In this document: piece after piece, positions 16,665-24,828 of the stretch
How positions within the stretch are numbered: position 1 is the stretch's first letter
Layout: each line of letters starts with the position of its first letter
Origin: Olivibacter sitiensis DSM 17696
Lineage (GTDB): Bacteria; Bacteroidota; Bacteroidia; Sphingobacteriales; Sphingobacteriaceae
Reading direction: 5' to 3'
Length of the DNA stretch: 64,000 nt
Assembly: GCF_000427965.1 (NCBI RefSeq)
Contig: NZ_ATZA01000023.1
Coordinates: 1-64,000 of the forward strand
Program-made: the position numbers and the translations under genes
The notes under the pieces: generated by a model
What the model was told of the DNA's origin: nothing
What the model saw: the letters and a program-made list of their open reading frames with translations, nothing else
Databases searched by the model: none

Positions 16665-17459
16665 CTAGCGTACGTCGATGCCGCTGCCCCGCAATAGGTT
16701 CTTGAGCTCCGGTATGTTGATTTCACCATAATGGAATACTGAGGCAGCAAGAGCAGCGTCTACATTGCTCTGTTGAAATACATCAACAAAATGTTGCGCT
16801 TTGCCGGCACCACCAGAGGCGATAACGGGGATGCGCAAGCTGTTGTTTATCCTGGTAAGGAATGGAATATCAAACCCGTTCTTAGTGCCATCGTGATCCA
16901 TGGAAGTAAGCAAAATTTCTCCCGCTCCGCGACTTTCGGCTTCCTTGATCCATTCTTCCGTGCGGATGTTGGTTTTTAGCCTTCCTCCATTTAGGAACAC
17001 GTAGGCGTCGCCATCCACAAAGCGCGTATCTACCGCAAGTACTACAAATTGGATACCGAAAGCCGAAGCCAGCTCATCAATGAGCTCGGGACGACGTACT
17101 GCGGCGGAATTGATGGAAATCTTGTCGGCACCCGAGTTGAGCAGTATTTCGGCATCTGCAATCTCCTTGATACCTCCACCTATGGTGAAAGGGATATTGA
17201 CCTGCCTTGCAACGTTCTTTACCATATCTATGGTAGTCTTGCGCTTCTCATGGGTGGCCGTGATATCCAGAAAAACCAGTTCATCAGCTTCTTGCTCAGA
17301 ATATTGCCATGCTAGTTCCACCGGATCGCCAGCATCGCGTAGATCTACGAAATTCACCCCTTTTACTGTCCTGCCATCCTTTACATCGAGGCAAGGGATG
17401 ATGCGCTTGGCTACGCCGCTGGACTTGGCTAAAAGGTGATTAGTTGGCGTAGGTTCCAT
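16665..17459 (-). CDS. hisF: Imidazole glycerol phosphate synthase cyclase subunit
   Basis: TIM-barrel enzyme that uses ammonia from HisH to convert PRFAR to imidazole glycerol phosphate and AICAR. Motifs: [21 protein letters not shown] near the N-terminus (catalytic Asp), [38 protein letters not shown] (second catalytic Asp) and VIASGGAGK. About 264 residues. The only plausible ATG in front of this core is at 17459, inside the end of hisA, giving a 31-base overlap and a short atypical N-terminal extension ([15 protein letters not shown]). Confidence 0.93.
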   Translation of the reverse strand: MEPTPTNHLLAKSSGVAKRIIPCLDVKDGRTVKGVNFVDLRDAGDPVELAWQYSEQEADELVFLDITATHEKRKTTIDMVKNVARQVNIPFTIGGGIKEIADAEILLNSGADKISINSAAVRRPELIDELASAFGIQFVVLAVDTRFVDGDAYVFLNGGRLKTNIRTEEWIKEAESRGAGEILLTSMDHDGTKNGFDIPFLTRINNSLRIPVIASGGAGKAQHFVDVFQQSNVDAALAASVFHYGEINIPELKNLLRGSGIDVR

Positions 17460-18178
17460 TCCTTGATGTCTTCTATGCTGATACGTTGCTCGTAAATAGC
17501 CTTGCCGATTACGCAAGATTCGATACGTAAGCTGTCTAGCTCTCTCACATCATCCATTGAGCTGATTCCTCCAGAGGCGATCAATTTAATGATAGGGGAG
17601 TGATCCAAGAGCTTCTTGTAAAGTTCCACACCAGCTCCACCAAGTTTGCCATCTTTGTTGATATCCGTACACAAAAAACGGAAAAAACCCAATTTAAGGC
17701 ATCTGTCTATATAATTGATCAGCTTAATAGGGGAACTTTCCATCCAACCCGAATATTTGATGACCTCATCCAGTACGTCGATGGCGATAACGATATGGTC
17801 CGAGCATTTGACACCATTGCAATAAAGGTGACTCAACTCTTCCAAAAAGGTGGGGTTGGTGATAGCCTGGGTGCCTACTATTACGCGATGCACACCTGCG
17901 TCTATAAGTTCTTTGACTTTTTCTATGCTCCTGACACCTCCACCGTACTGGACTTTCATGTCGGTCTTGTGAATAATGTCAAATAGATAGCTTTGGTTGC
18001 TAAAATCGCCCTTGGCACCGTTGAGGTCTATGATATGGATTAGCTCTGTGCCATTGCCTTGGTACTTGGCGATCATCTCTTCCAAGCTTGTGTCATAGAC
18101 GGTCACGTCTTCATACTTGCCTTCGCGAAGGCGGACCACTTTTTGATCCAAAATATCTACCGCTGGAATAATATACAT
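17429..18178 (-). CDS. hisA: Phosphoribosylformimino-5-aminoimidazole carboxamide ribotide isomerase
   Basis: Amadori-type isomerase acting on ProFAR in histidine synthesis, a TIM barrel related to HisF. The 249 residues include [21 protein letters not shown] with the catalytic Asp, [40 protein letters not shown] (second catalytic Asp) and [12 protein letters not shown]. The length is typical. The stop overlaps the hisF start, which suggests translational coupling of the two barrels. Confidence 0.95.
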   Translation of the reverse strand: MYIIPAVDILDQKVVRLREGKYEDVTVYDTSLEEMIAKYQGNGTELIHIIDLNGAKGDFSNQSYLFDIIHKTDMKVQYGGGVRSIEKVKELIDAGVHRVIVGTQAITNPTFLEELSHLYCNGVKCSDHIVIAIDVLDEVIKYSGWMESSPIKLINYIDRCLKLGFFRFLCTDINKDGKLGGAGVELYKKLLDHSPIIKLIASGGISSMDDVRELDSLRIESCVIGKAIYEQRISIEDIKEWNLRQLITF

Positions 18179-18201
18179 TTTCTTTGCTTATATTATGTAT
18201 G

Positions 18202-18807
18202 TTATAGTTTTGAAAAGTTACTTAACAATTTTTCACCTTCTTTGCCCGATTTCTCAGGGTGAAATTGCACTCCTATAAAGTTGTCCTGCTGTATAGCAGC
18301 AGAAAAAGTTGTGCCATATTCCGTTTTGGCTATTGTGAAATTTTCATTATACTCTAGAAAGTACGAATGTACGAAATAAAAATAAGCATCAGGTGCAATC
18401 CCGTCGAATAGTGGATGCTGACGGCTGATGAGCGCTCTGTTCCATCCTATATGAGGTACTTTCAGTTCAATGCGGCCCGCGAAATGCAAGGTGTTGATGG
18501 GGATCAATCCAAGCAGATCCACGTTTCCCTCTTCGGAATGCTCGCTTAGCAACTGCATGCCTACGCAAATACCCAATACGGGTTTGGTCAACGCTTTGAT
18601 GGCAGGCACCAAACCACTATGCCGCAATTTGTCCATGGCTGCGCCAGCATGCCCCACACCAGGTATAATGATGTGGCTATGGCTGTCAAAGTCAGCTATG
18701 GTATTGACCATTCCGTAAGGCAAAGCAATGCGATCCAAAGCGGCGGTGAGGGAAAAGATGTTTCCTGCCCCGTAATTGACTATCCCAATAGATTTATTGT
18801 TGCTCAT
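18202..18807 (-). CDS. hisH: Imidazole glycerol phosphate synthase glutamine amidotransferase subunit
   Basis: Class I glutaminase that supplies ammonia to HisF. Length 201 residues. The nucleophile cysteine lies in VLGICVGMQLLSE, the oxyanion region in IPGVGHAGAAM, and the catalytic His and Glu in GVQFHPEKSG near the C-terminus. It sits between hisB and hisA on the same strand with gaps of about 20 bases, consistent with one transcript. Confidence 0.95.
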   Translation of the reverse strand: MSNNKSIGIVNYGAGNIFSLTAALDRIALPYGMVNTIADFDSHSHIIIPGVGHAGAAMDKLRHSGLVPAIKALTKPVLGICVGMQLLSEHSEEGNVDLLGLIPINTLHFAGRIELKVPHIGWNRALISRQHPLFDGIAPDAYFYFVHSYFLEYNENFTIAKTEYGTTFSAAIQQDNFIGVQFHPEKSGKEGEKLLSNFSKL

Positions 18808-18828
18808 GTTGCCAGCTTTATCATCTTG

Positions 18829-19980
18829 TTAAAGTACCCCCTTGGTACTGGGCAATTGCATATGTTCCACGTCGCGTTTTACGGCCATTTTGATTGCCTT
18901 GGCAAAGGCTTTGAAAATAGCTTCTATTTTGTGATGCTCGTTTTGTCCCTCCACCTTGATGTTGAGGTTGCTCTTTGAGGCGTCTGAAAAGGACTTGAAG
19001 AAATGATAGAACATCTCTGTGGGCATTTCGCCGATTTTTTCGCGATTAAATTCTGCATCCCATACCAACCATGCCCTGCCGCCAAAATCTATGGCCACCT
19101 GAGCCAGGCAGTCGTCCATGGGTAGGCAAAAGCCATAGCGTTCTATGCCTCTTTTATTGCCTAGGGCCCGTAAGAACGTTTCGCCCAACGCTAAAGCCGT
19201 ATCTTCAATGGTATGGTGCTCATCAATCTGTAGGTCGCCCTTAGTGTGGATGGTGAGGTCCAATTGGCCGTGACGGGCGATCTGTTCCAGCATATGGTCA
19301 AAAAATCCCAAACCGGTACGGATGTCAACTACTCCGGTACCATCGAGATTCACCTTGATATAGATGTCGGTCTCGTTGGTCGTCCGTTGGTGCTCGGCTA
19401 CACGATCTCCATATTTTAAAAACTCATAGATACGAGCAAAATCCGTAGTTTCCAACGCTATATCCTTCTCATCTATCTGTAGGTTTTCCAATGCTCCCAG
19501 CTGATCATTGGCCCTGAGCCAAATGGCCTTACAGCCCAAATTGTGCGCCAGTTTCACGTCGTTCACCCTGTCGCCTATCACAAAAGAATGCTGCAAATCG
19601 TACAGGTCTTCATTGAAATAGGCTCCCAGCATTCCTATACCGGGTTTTCTGGTTGGCGCGTTTTCGTGTGGGAATGTGCGGTCTATATGTTCATGGGCAA
19701 AATGCACACCTTCATTGGCAAAGGTCTTGATGACAAAATGATGGACGGGCCAGAAGTTTTCCTCTGGGTGCGATGCCGTACCCAATCCATCCTGATTGCT
19801 TACCAAAATAAGTTCGTAATCCAGCTCTTTGGCAATGCGTGGGAGGTATTGCAGTGCGCCCGGGTAAAACTCCAATTTCAGGAACGAGTCTATCTGCTCA
19901 TCTTCGGGTTCTTTAATCAAGGTACCGTCCCTATCTATAAAGAGAAGGCGTTTTTTTTGTTCTTTTACTGTCTCGGCCAT
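18829..19980 (-). CDS. hisB: Bifunctional histidinol-phosphatase/imidazoleglycerol-phosphate dehydratase
   Basis: Two-domain enzyme of 383 residues as in Escherichia coli HisB. The N-terminal HAD phosphatase carries [10 protein letters not shown] (nucleophile Asp), VSNQDG and [13 protein letters not shown] with the zinc-loop region [16 protein letters not shown]. The C-terminal dehydratase starts near residue 195 ([18 protein letters not shown]) and has the metal-binding [28 protein letters not shown] and [17 protein letters not shown]. It supplies both the dehydratase and the phosphatase step, so no separate hisN is needed. Confidence 0.96.
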   Translation of the reverse strand: MAETVKEQKKRLLFIDRDGTLIKEPEDEQIDSFLKLEFYPGALQYLPRIAKELDYELILVSNQDGLGTASHPEENFWPVHHFVIKTFANEGVHFAHEHIDRTFPHENAPTRKPGIGMLGAYFNEDLYDLQHSFVIGDRVNDVKLAHNLGCKAIWLRANDQLGALENLQIDEKDIALETTDFARIYEFLKYGDRVAEHQRTTNETDIYIKVNLDGTGVVDIRTGLGFFDHMLEQIARHGQLDLTIHTKGDLQIDEHHTIEDTALALGETFLRALGNKRGIERYGFCLPMDDCLAQVAIDFGGRAWLVWDAEFNREKIGEMPTEMFYHFFKSFSDASKSNLNIKVEGQNEHHKIEAIFKAFAKAIKMAVKRDVEHMQLPSTKGVL

Positions 19981-20089
19981 TTTTTTGAAAGTGGATTCAA
20001 AGCTACTAAATTTATTTGTATTGAGGTGTAAGGTTGTAGGGGGTTAAGGTGTAAGATTTTAAGGTATGAAGCAGAGAGTCGTCGACTGT

Positions 20090-21211
20090 TTATTTCAATA
20101 AATTTTTAAGGCTTTCTGCATTTGGTAGTGCATCTTTAAACTGTTCGGGTATTTCGCTACTTGTTCTATAGGTAGCTACTCCCATTGCTTTACTAAAATC
20201 CCTGAAACTGTATTCTACAATTTTATTGTTTTTTTCTTTGCAAAGAATGATCCCTATAGATGGGTTTTCGTGTGGCTGCCTGATGGTATCGTCCAATGCC
20301 GATAAATAAAAGTTCATTTTGCCAAGATATTCGGGTTTAAATTTTCCTGTTTTTAGCTCAAAAGCAACCAAACATTGTATTTTTCTATTGAAAAACAATA
20401 AGTCAATAAAGTATTCTTGCTCTTCAACAATCAGACGATATTGATTGCCCATAAAGGCAAAATCGTTACCGATGGTCAGGATGAATTTTTTGATATTACG
20501 TACGATTTCATTTTCAATCAACCGCTCATCTTCTTCGTCGGGATTTTCAATATTGATAAAATCGAGAAGGTATTCATCCTTGAATGACTTTAATGCTTTT
20601 TCATTGTTGGTTGGAGATAATGCCGATTTGAAATTATTGGGCAATTTACCTTGTTGGCTGTATAAACCGGTTTTGAGTTGTTGTTCCAAATGACGATAGC
20701 TCCAGAATTCCGATGCTGTTTTGCATAAATAGAACCATGCTTCATATAGTGAGTTTGTTTTAGATGCAATTAGGTAATGATTCGAAAAACTAACGGAGAA
20801 AAATACATTCGCGAAGTTCTCCGAAATGAGTTGTTGCCCTTCTTTTTGTAATAAGTTCGGCAGTGTCAAATTTATTGCTTCATCTGGATTTATCAATTGG
20901 TTCGACACTGTCGAACCAATTGATAAATGGTTAAGCCAGAACTCTGAAAAGACCCTCATTTTCTTAATATTGCCACTTGAAAAACCCTTTAATCCTGGCA
21001 ATTCTTTTTGTAACTCGAATGAAATTTGGTCTATAACCTTACTTCCCCAAGCCATTTTTTTTATATTGGAGCTAATTTTTTTGCCAATATCAAAGTAAAG
21101 GACTATCAATTTCTTGTTTACCAAACGGGCAGCCTGATACCTACTTTGGAGAATGGCATTTTTAAGTTCCCTTATAAAGCTATCGTCGTATTGTTTCGTC
21201 ATTTTCATCAA
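20090..21211 (-). CDS. DUF1016 (YhcG-like) PD-(D/E)XK nuclease family protein
   Basis: A 373-residue protein inserted between hisC and hisB. The N-terminal DUF1016 part reads ELKNAILQSRYQAARLVNKKLIVLYFDIGKKI... and the C-terminal part is a PD-(D/E)XK nuclease-like fold with YFIDLLFFNRKIQCLVAFELKTGKFKPEYLGKMNFYLSALD (about residues 268-305; ELK and the upstream Asp are the likely active site). YhcG homologues occur near restriction and defence genes, and their function is not settled. Residues around NHLSIGSTVSNQLINP are encoded by a 41-bp perfect inverted repeat. Lateral insertion is inferred. Confidence 0.88.
   Translation of the reverse strand: MMKMTKQYDDSFIRELKNAILQSRYQAARLVNKKLIVLYFDIGKKISSNIKKMAWGSKVIDQISFELQKELPGLKGFSSGNIKKMRVFSEFWLNHLSIGSTVSNQLINPDEAINLTLPNLLQKEGQQLISENFANVFFSVSFSNHYLIASKTNSLYEAWFYLCKTASEFWSYRHLEQQLKTGLYSQQGKLPNNFKSALSPTNNEKALKSFKDEYLLDFINIENPDEEDERLIENEIVRNIKKFILTIGNDFAFMGNQYRLIVEEQEYFIDLLFFNRKIQCLVAFELKTGKFKPEYLGKMNFYLSALDDTIRQPHENPSIGIILCKEKNNKIVEYSFRDFSKAMGVATYRTSSEIPEQFKDALPNAESLKNLLK
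20888..20928. repeat. Perfect inverted repeat inside the DUF1016 gene
   Basis: Two 19-base arms (20888-20906 and 20910-20928) are perfect complements separated by three bases (ACT). The arm core is CAATTGGTTCGAC. The element is read through in frame and encodes about 13 residues of the protein. The mRNA would form a very stable hairpin in the middle of the coding region. Confidence 0.85.
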
Positions 21212-21252
21212 ATTAGATATCGTCTGGCATTTCTGTCTTAAACCTTTCCTCT

Positions 21253-22314
21253 CTACAGTCCTATTCCTTCCAATTGCTTCAACAATACCTCGTTCTCCTC
21301 AGGCGTACCCACGGTAATACGCAGGCAAGCATCGCAGAGCACCACTTTTGAGCGGTCACGGAGGATGATGCCTTTATTCACCAAGGTCTCATATACCTTT
21401 CGGGCACCATCCATTTTAACCAAGATAAAATTGGCGTCCGATGGGTACACTTGGCTCACAAAATCGAGCGACATTAATGCCGTAGCCAACTTTTCTCTTT
21501 CCTCCACGGTTTGTTTCACCCAAGAGTCTACCTGTTCCTTGTTGTCCAAGGCCTGTAGGACTATTTCCTGCGTGGCTTGATTGATGTTGTAGGGAGGTTT
21601 TATCTTGTTGAATACCTGGATAATGTCTTCACTGGCAAAGGCCATCCCAAGGCGTAAGGCAGCCAAGCCCCAAGCCTTTGAAAAAGTTTGCATGACCACC
21701 AGATTGGGATATTGATTGAGCTGAGAGATGAAGGAGGGCGTATCGGCAAAATCAATATAGGCTTCATCTACAATCACAAGGCCAGGGAAACGATCCAATA
21801 AGGTGATTACATCGGCCTGCTTTACGGCATTGCCAGTGGGGTTGTTTGGCGAGCAGATAAATAGGAGTTTGCTTTGGGCATTTGCTGCTGCCAAAATACC
21901 TTCTGTGTCCAATTGGTAGTCAGGCGTGAGGTTGACCTTTGTGAGCGCTACGTCGTTGATATGAGCCGATACCTCGTACATGCCATAAGTGGGGGGTACA
22001 ATGATGGCATTGTCTATTCCAGGCTGGCAAAATGCTCTATAGAGGATATCGATGGCCTCATCGCTGCCATTGCCCAAAAAGATGTGCTGTGATGCAACTT
22101 GCTTGATCTCGGCAATTTTGTTTTTCAGTTTCCACTGCAGCGGATCAGGGTACCTGTTGTAATTGGTGGCCAATGGCGAACCAAAGGCATTTTCGTTGGC
22201 ATCTAGTAGAATGCTTGCCTCTCCCTTGAACTCATCGCGGGCGGATGAGTATGGAACAAGTTTTTTTATGTTGTCCCGCAAGAGGGCGTTGAGGTCGAAA
22301 GTTGCTGTGTTCAT
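21253..22314 (-). CDS. hisC: Histidinol-phosphate aminotransferase
   Basis: PLP enzyme of 353 residues converting imidazole-acetol phosphate to histidinol phosphate. Motifs: LDANENAFGSP near the N-terminus, FLGNGSDEAIDILYRAF, FICSPNNPTGN, VIVDEAYIDF, and the PLP lysine in MQTFSKAWGLAALRLG. It starts eight bases after hisD. Downstream of it the operon is interrupted by the DUF1016 gene. Confidence 0.96.
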   Translation of the reverse strand: MNTATFDLNALLRDNIKKLVPYSSARDEFKGEASILLDANENAFGSPLATNYNRYPDPLQWKLKNKIAEIKQVASQHIFLGNGSDEAIDILYRAFCQPGIDNAIIVPPTYGMYEVSAHINDVALTKVNLTPDYQLDTEGILAAANAQSKLLFICSPNNPTGNAVKQADVITLLDRFPGLVIVDEAYIDFADTPSFISQLNQYPNLVVMQTFSKAWGLAALRLGMAFASEDIIQVFNKIKPPYNINQATQEIVLQALDNKEQVDSWVKQTVEEREKLATALMSLDFVSQVYPSDANFILVKMDGARKVYETLVNKGIILRDRSKVVLCDACLRITVGTPEENEVLLKQLEGIGL

Positions 22315-22322
22315 CGTTTTGC

Positions 22323-23627
22323 TTATTTCTTATCTTTTATGTCCTGAAGCCTGATGCTTACTGCATTTTTGTGCGCCTGCAATCCTTCTATCTCTGCCAA
22401 TACCTCTACGGTGGAGCCAATTTGTTGTATCCCTTTGGAGTCTATGTGCTGAAACGTGATTTTCTTGACGAAAGAATCGACAGATACGCCCGAATAGGCC
22501 CTAGCAAAAGCACTAGTCGGTAGGGTATGGTTAGTACCCGAGGCATAGTCGCCCGCGCTCTCTGGGGTAAGGTGTCCAAGGAATACGGAGCCGGCATTGG
22601 CGACCTTTGGAACAATTTCCTCCCAGTTGTCGCTTTGGATAATCAAATGTTCAGGTGCATATTCGTTGCTGAAGTGTATGGCGTCTGCTAGGGTGTCGCA
22701 CGATACCGAGTAGGAGTTTTCAAGTGCCTTTTGGGCAAAAGAAGCTCGGGCTAGGACGGACAATTGCGTTCTTAGCTCCAGGTTGACGGCCGCTATCAGG
22801 TCTTCATCCGTGCTGACCAATATGGACTGGCTGTCTACCCCGTGCTCGGCCTGTGCCAATAGATCGGCCGCTACGTAGCGGGCATTGGCAGAGGCATCGG
22901 CAATGACCAGCACTTCCGATGGGCCAGCGGGCATGTCAATGGCCAACCCCATGCGCGACTGAAGGAGCGTTTTTGCCTTTGTGACATACTGATTGCCTGG
23001 GCCAAATACCTTATTCACTTGAGGGATGCTTTCCGTGCCATATGCCATGGCGGCGATGGCCTGTGCACCGCCTGCCAGATAGATGCGGTCTATCTGCAAA
23101 AGCTTTGCTACATATGCTAGATACGCATTTACCTTGCCATCTTTTTGCGGCGGCGAGCAGACAACGATTTCCTTGCATCCCGCTATGCGGGCAGGAATAC
23201 CTAACATGAGGAAAGTACTGGGCAGTACGGCCGTGCCACCGGGGACATATAGGCCTACCTTCTCAATAGGTCGTGGCTCACGCCAGCAGTTGACCCCCGG
23301 CATGGTCTCTATTTTTTTCTCCTTACGCAGTTGAGCGGCATGGAAACGATGGATATTGTTGAAGGCGATTTCCAGTGCGCGTTGCTCCAGCCTGTTCAAG
23401 GTGGCGGCTAAGGCATCTATCTCATCCTGTTCTATGTAAAGCTGTTCCAGCACTACGCCGTCAAACTGCTGCGCATAGTCCCGCAAGGCGGCATCTCCTT
23501 TTGCCATTACCTCGTCTATAATGACGTTTACTCTATGGCCAATCTCTTCCGATGCGTCCACATTGCGCAAAGTAAGCTCTTTTATCTCACTTGGCAACAA
23601 GTTGTTGAATGAATAACTCTTTAACAT
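22323..23627 (-). CDS. hisD: Histidinol dehydrogenase
   Basis: Zinc and NAD enzyme of 434 residues that oxidises histidinol to histidine, the last two steps of the pathway. Visible motifs: GVNCWREPRPIEKVGLYVPGGTA, AGGAQAIAAMAYGTESIPQVNKVFGPGN, DMPAGPSEVLVIAD, LLAQAEHG, the zinc and catalytic region EYAPEHLIIQ, and SAGDYASGTNHTLPT. The length is normal. It lies 19 bases after hisG. Confidence 0.97.
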   Translation of the reverse strand: MLKSYSFNNLLPSEIKELTLRNVDASEEIGHRVNVIIDEVMAKGDAALRDYAQQFDGVVLEQLYIEQDEIDALAATLNRLEQRALEIAFNNIHRFHAAQLRKEKKIETMPGVNCWREPRPIEKVGLYVPGGTAVLPSTFLMLGIPARIAGCKEIVVCSPPQKDGKVNAYLAYVAKLLQIDRIYLAGGAQAIAAMAYGTESIPQVNKVFGPGNQYVTKAKTLLQSRMGLAIDMPAGPSEVLVIADASANARYVAADLLAQAEHGVDSQSILVSTDEDLIAAVNLELRTQLSVLARASFAQKALENSYSVSCDTLADAIHFSNEYAPEHLIIQSDNWEEIVPKVANAGSVFLGHLTPESAGDYASGTNHTLPTSAFARAYSGVSVDSFVKKITFQHIDSKGIQQIGSTVEVLAEIEGLQAHKNAVSIRLQDIKDKK

Positions 23628-23646
23628 AACGCTCGCAAATTAAAGC

Positions 23647-24498
23647 TTACAGAATGATTTTTTCTATGGGCATCACCAGTATCCCTTGTGCGCCTATCGC
23701 TTTTAGTTTATTTATCTTATTCCAGAAATCGGCCTCGGGTATCACCGTGTGTACGGCCACCCAGTTTTCTTCTGCTAGGGGCACCACCGTAGGACTTTTG
23801 ACGCCCGGTAGCAAGGCCAGTATCTCGTCCAGGTTTTTCCGGTCGGTGTTAAGAACAACGTACTTCGTTTCCTGTGCTTTCAAGACCGATTGGATGCGTT
23901 GCAATAGTTCTATCACGATGGGATTTTTGGCAATGCCGTTCATGCCGATGAGTATGGCTTCAGACTTGGCCACATCGGCAAAAGGTATCAACCCATTGCT
24001 TTTTAAGGTGCTGCCAGTAGAAACGATATCGCAAATCGCATCGCTAAGGCCAAGTCCCGGTGCTATCTCTACCGAACCGGAGATGGTGCGTATATCGGCA
24101 TTGACCTTGTTCTTGTCGAGAAATTTCTGGAGGATGACGGGGTAGGAGGTGGCGATGGACTTGCCTTCGAGGTCTTGGAGGATGGTAGCCTTGCTATCGG
24201 CGGGAACGGCAATCTTTAAGGTACATTTGCCAAATCCCAATCGCTGCAGGTAGGTGACCGATACCTCGGTTTCGTCTATCACGTTTTCGCCCACGATACC
24301 TAGGTCGGCAATGCCATCCTGTACGTATTCTGGTATGTCATCGTCTCGGAGGAACAATATCTCCAGTGGAAAATTGGAGGCCGTGGTCATGAGGGAACTC
24401 TTGTAGTTGTCGAAATTGAGCCCGCATTTTTTCAGTAGTTCGACTGATTTTTCGTTTAGTCTGCCCGATTTTTGAATCGCTATCTTTAATGTTTCCAT
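23647..24498 (-). CDS. hisG: ATP phosphoribosyltransferase (long form)
   Basis: First and committed enzyme of histidine synthesis, joining ATP and PRPP. With 283 residues it is the long form with a C-terminal regulatory domain (about 210-283, KTVVPLAEENWVAVHTVI-like text), so it should be directly feedback-inhibited by histidine and needs no HisZ. Catalytic part: KIAIQKSGRLNEKSVELL, LRDDDIPEYVQDGIADLGIVGENV and DAICDIVSTGSTLKSNGL, the PRPP loop. It heads the operon, 152 bases after the leader peptide stop. Confidence 0.96.
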   Translation of the reverse strand: METLKIAIQKSGRLNEKSVELLKKCGLNFDNYKSSLMTTASNFPLEILFLRDDDIPEYVQDGIADLGIVGENVIDETEVSVTYLQRLGFGKCTLKIAVPADSKATILQDLEGKSIATSYPVILQKFLDKNKVNADIRTISGSVEIAPGLGLSDAICDIVSTGSTLKSNGLIPFADVAKSEAILIGMNGIAKNPIVIELLQRIQSVLKAQETKYVVLNTDRKNLDEILALLPGVKSPTVVPLAEENWVAVHTVIPEADFWNKINKLKAIGAQGILVMPIEKIIL

Positions 24499-24720
24499 TG
24501 TTGTTTTTGCTGGTTTTCTGATTCCAAATACCTGATATTACTTGTTTGATAAGTAGGGACCAGAATCAAAAAAGCCTATGCTTGATGATAAAAATTAACA
24601 AAATTAAAATTAAAACGTTGGGGGGTATTCTGCTTCACGTAGAAACATACTTATATCATATCGCCACAATGGCGATGATGGATATGGGTATGATGTGTGA
24701 AGACTTGGATCATTGCATGG
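24499..24720 (-). promoter_or_regulatory. Histidine operon leader (putative attenuator)
   Basis: The region between the promoter and hisG on the minus strand. It contains the 20-codon leader, a hairpin of 7-base arms with a 3-base loop (24660-24676, ATCGCCA against TGGCGAT) directly over the last His codons, and alternative pairings downstream: 24627-24632 can pair with 24561-24566, while 24563-24568 can pair with 24519-24524, so the two are mutually exclusive. A weak candidate terminator (AAGC stem, T6 run) lies at 24568-24583. The exact fold was not computed. Confidence 0.7.
24651..24713 (-). CDS. hisL: Histidine operon leader peptide
   Basis: A 20-codon ORF, MIQVFTHHTHIHHRHCGDMI, with histidine at positions 7, 8, 10, 12, 13 and 15: six His in nine residues, which is not expected by chance. 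It lies upstream of hisG on the same strand and begins eight bases after the -7 promoter box. By analogy with proteobacterial hisL, ribosome stalling at the His codons when charged tRNA-His is scarce would change the fold of the RNA downstream and allow transcription into hisG. Too short to be a functional protein; its role is as a sensor. Confidence 0.88.
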   Translation of the reverse strand: MIQVFTHHTHIHHRHCGDMI

Positions 24721-24752
24721 CAAATGTAAACAATGATACCACTTGTGCAAAA
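24721..24752 (-). promoter_or_regulatory. Promoter of the his operon
   Basis: On the minus strand TTTTG (24752-24748), exactly 19 bases, then TACATTTG (24728-24721): an excellent Bacteroidota promoter. The start point would fall about 5-8 bases downstream, at or only a few bases before the leader-peptide ATG at 24713, so the leader message would have almost no 5' UTR. Confidence 0.75.
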
Positions 24753-24828
24753 TTTTTTTTGAAAATCTTGTCTTATGCTCCAGCTCTTGAGGCAATAGGG
24801 ATTTCAGGTCAAGCGTAGGCGCTGCGAT

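Noticed and set aside
24568-24583. Strong intrinsic terminator in the his leader
   Set aside because: Only a four-base stem before a T6 run was found by eye. It is mentioned as weak within the leader entry and not listed as a terminator.
24610-24795. Minus-strand 61-codon frame rich in His and Tyr
   Set aside because: It is a shifted frame over the histidine leader. The frame starting at 24713 has the real His cluster, directly after the promoter.
24546-24818. 90-codon plus-strand ORF upstream of hisG
   Set aside because: It is antisense to the leader region and promoter of the his operon, has poor composition (many Met, simple text) and no promoter.
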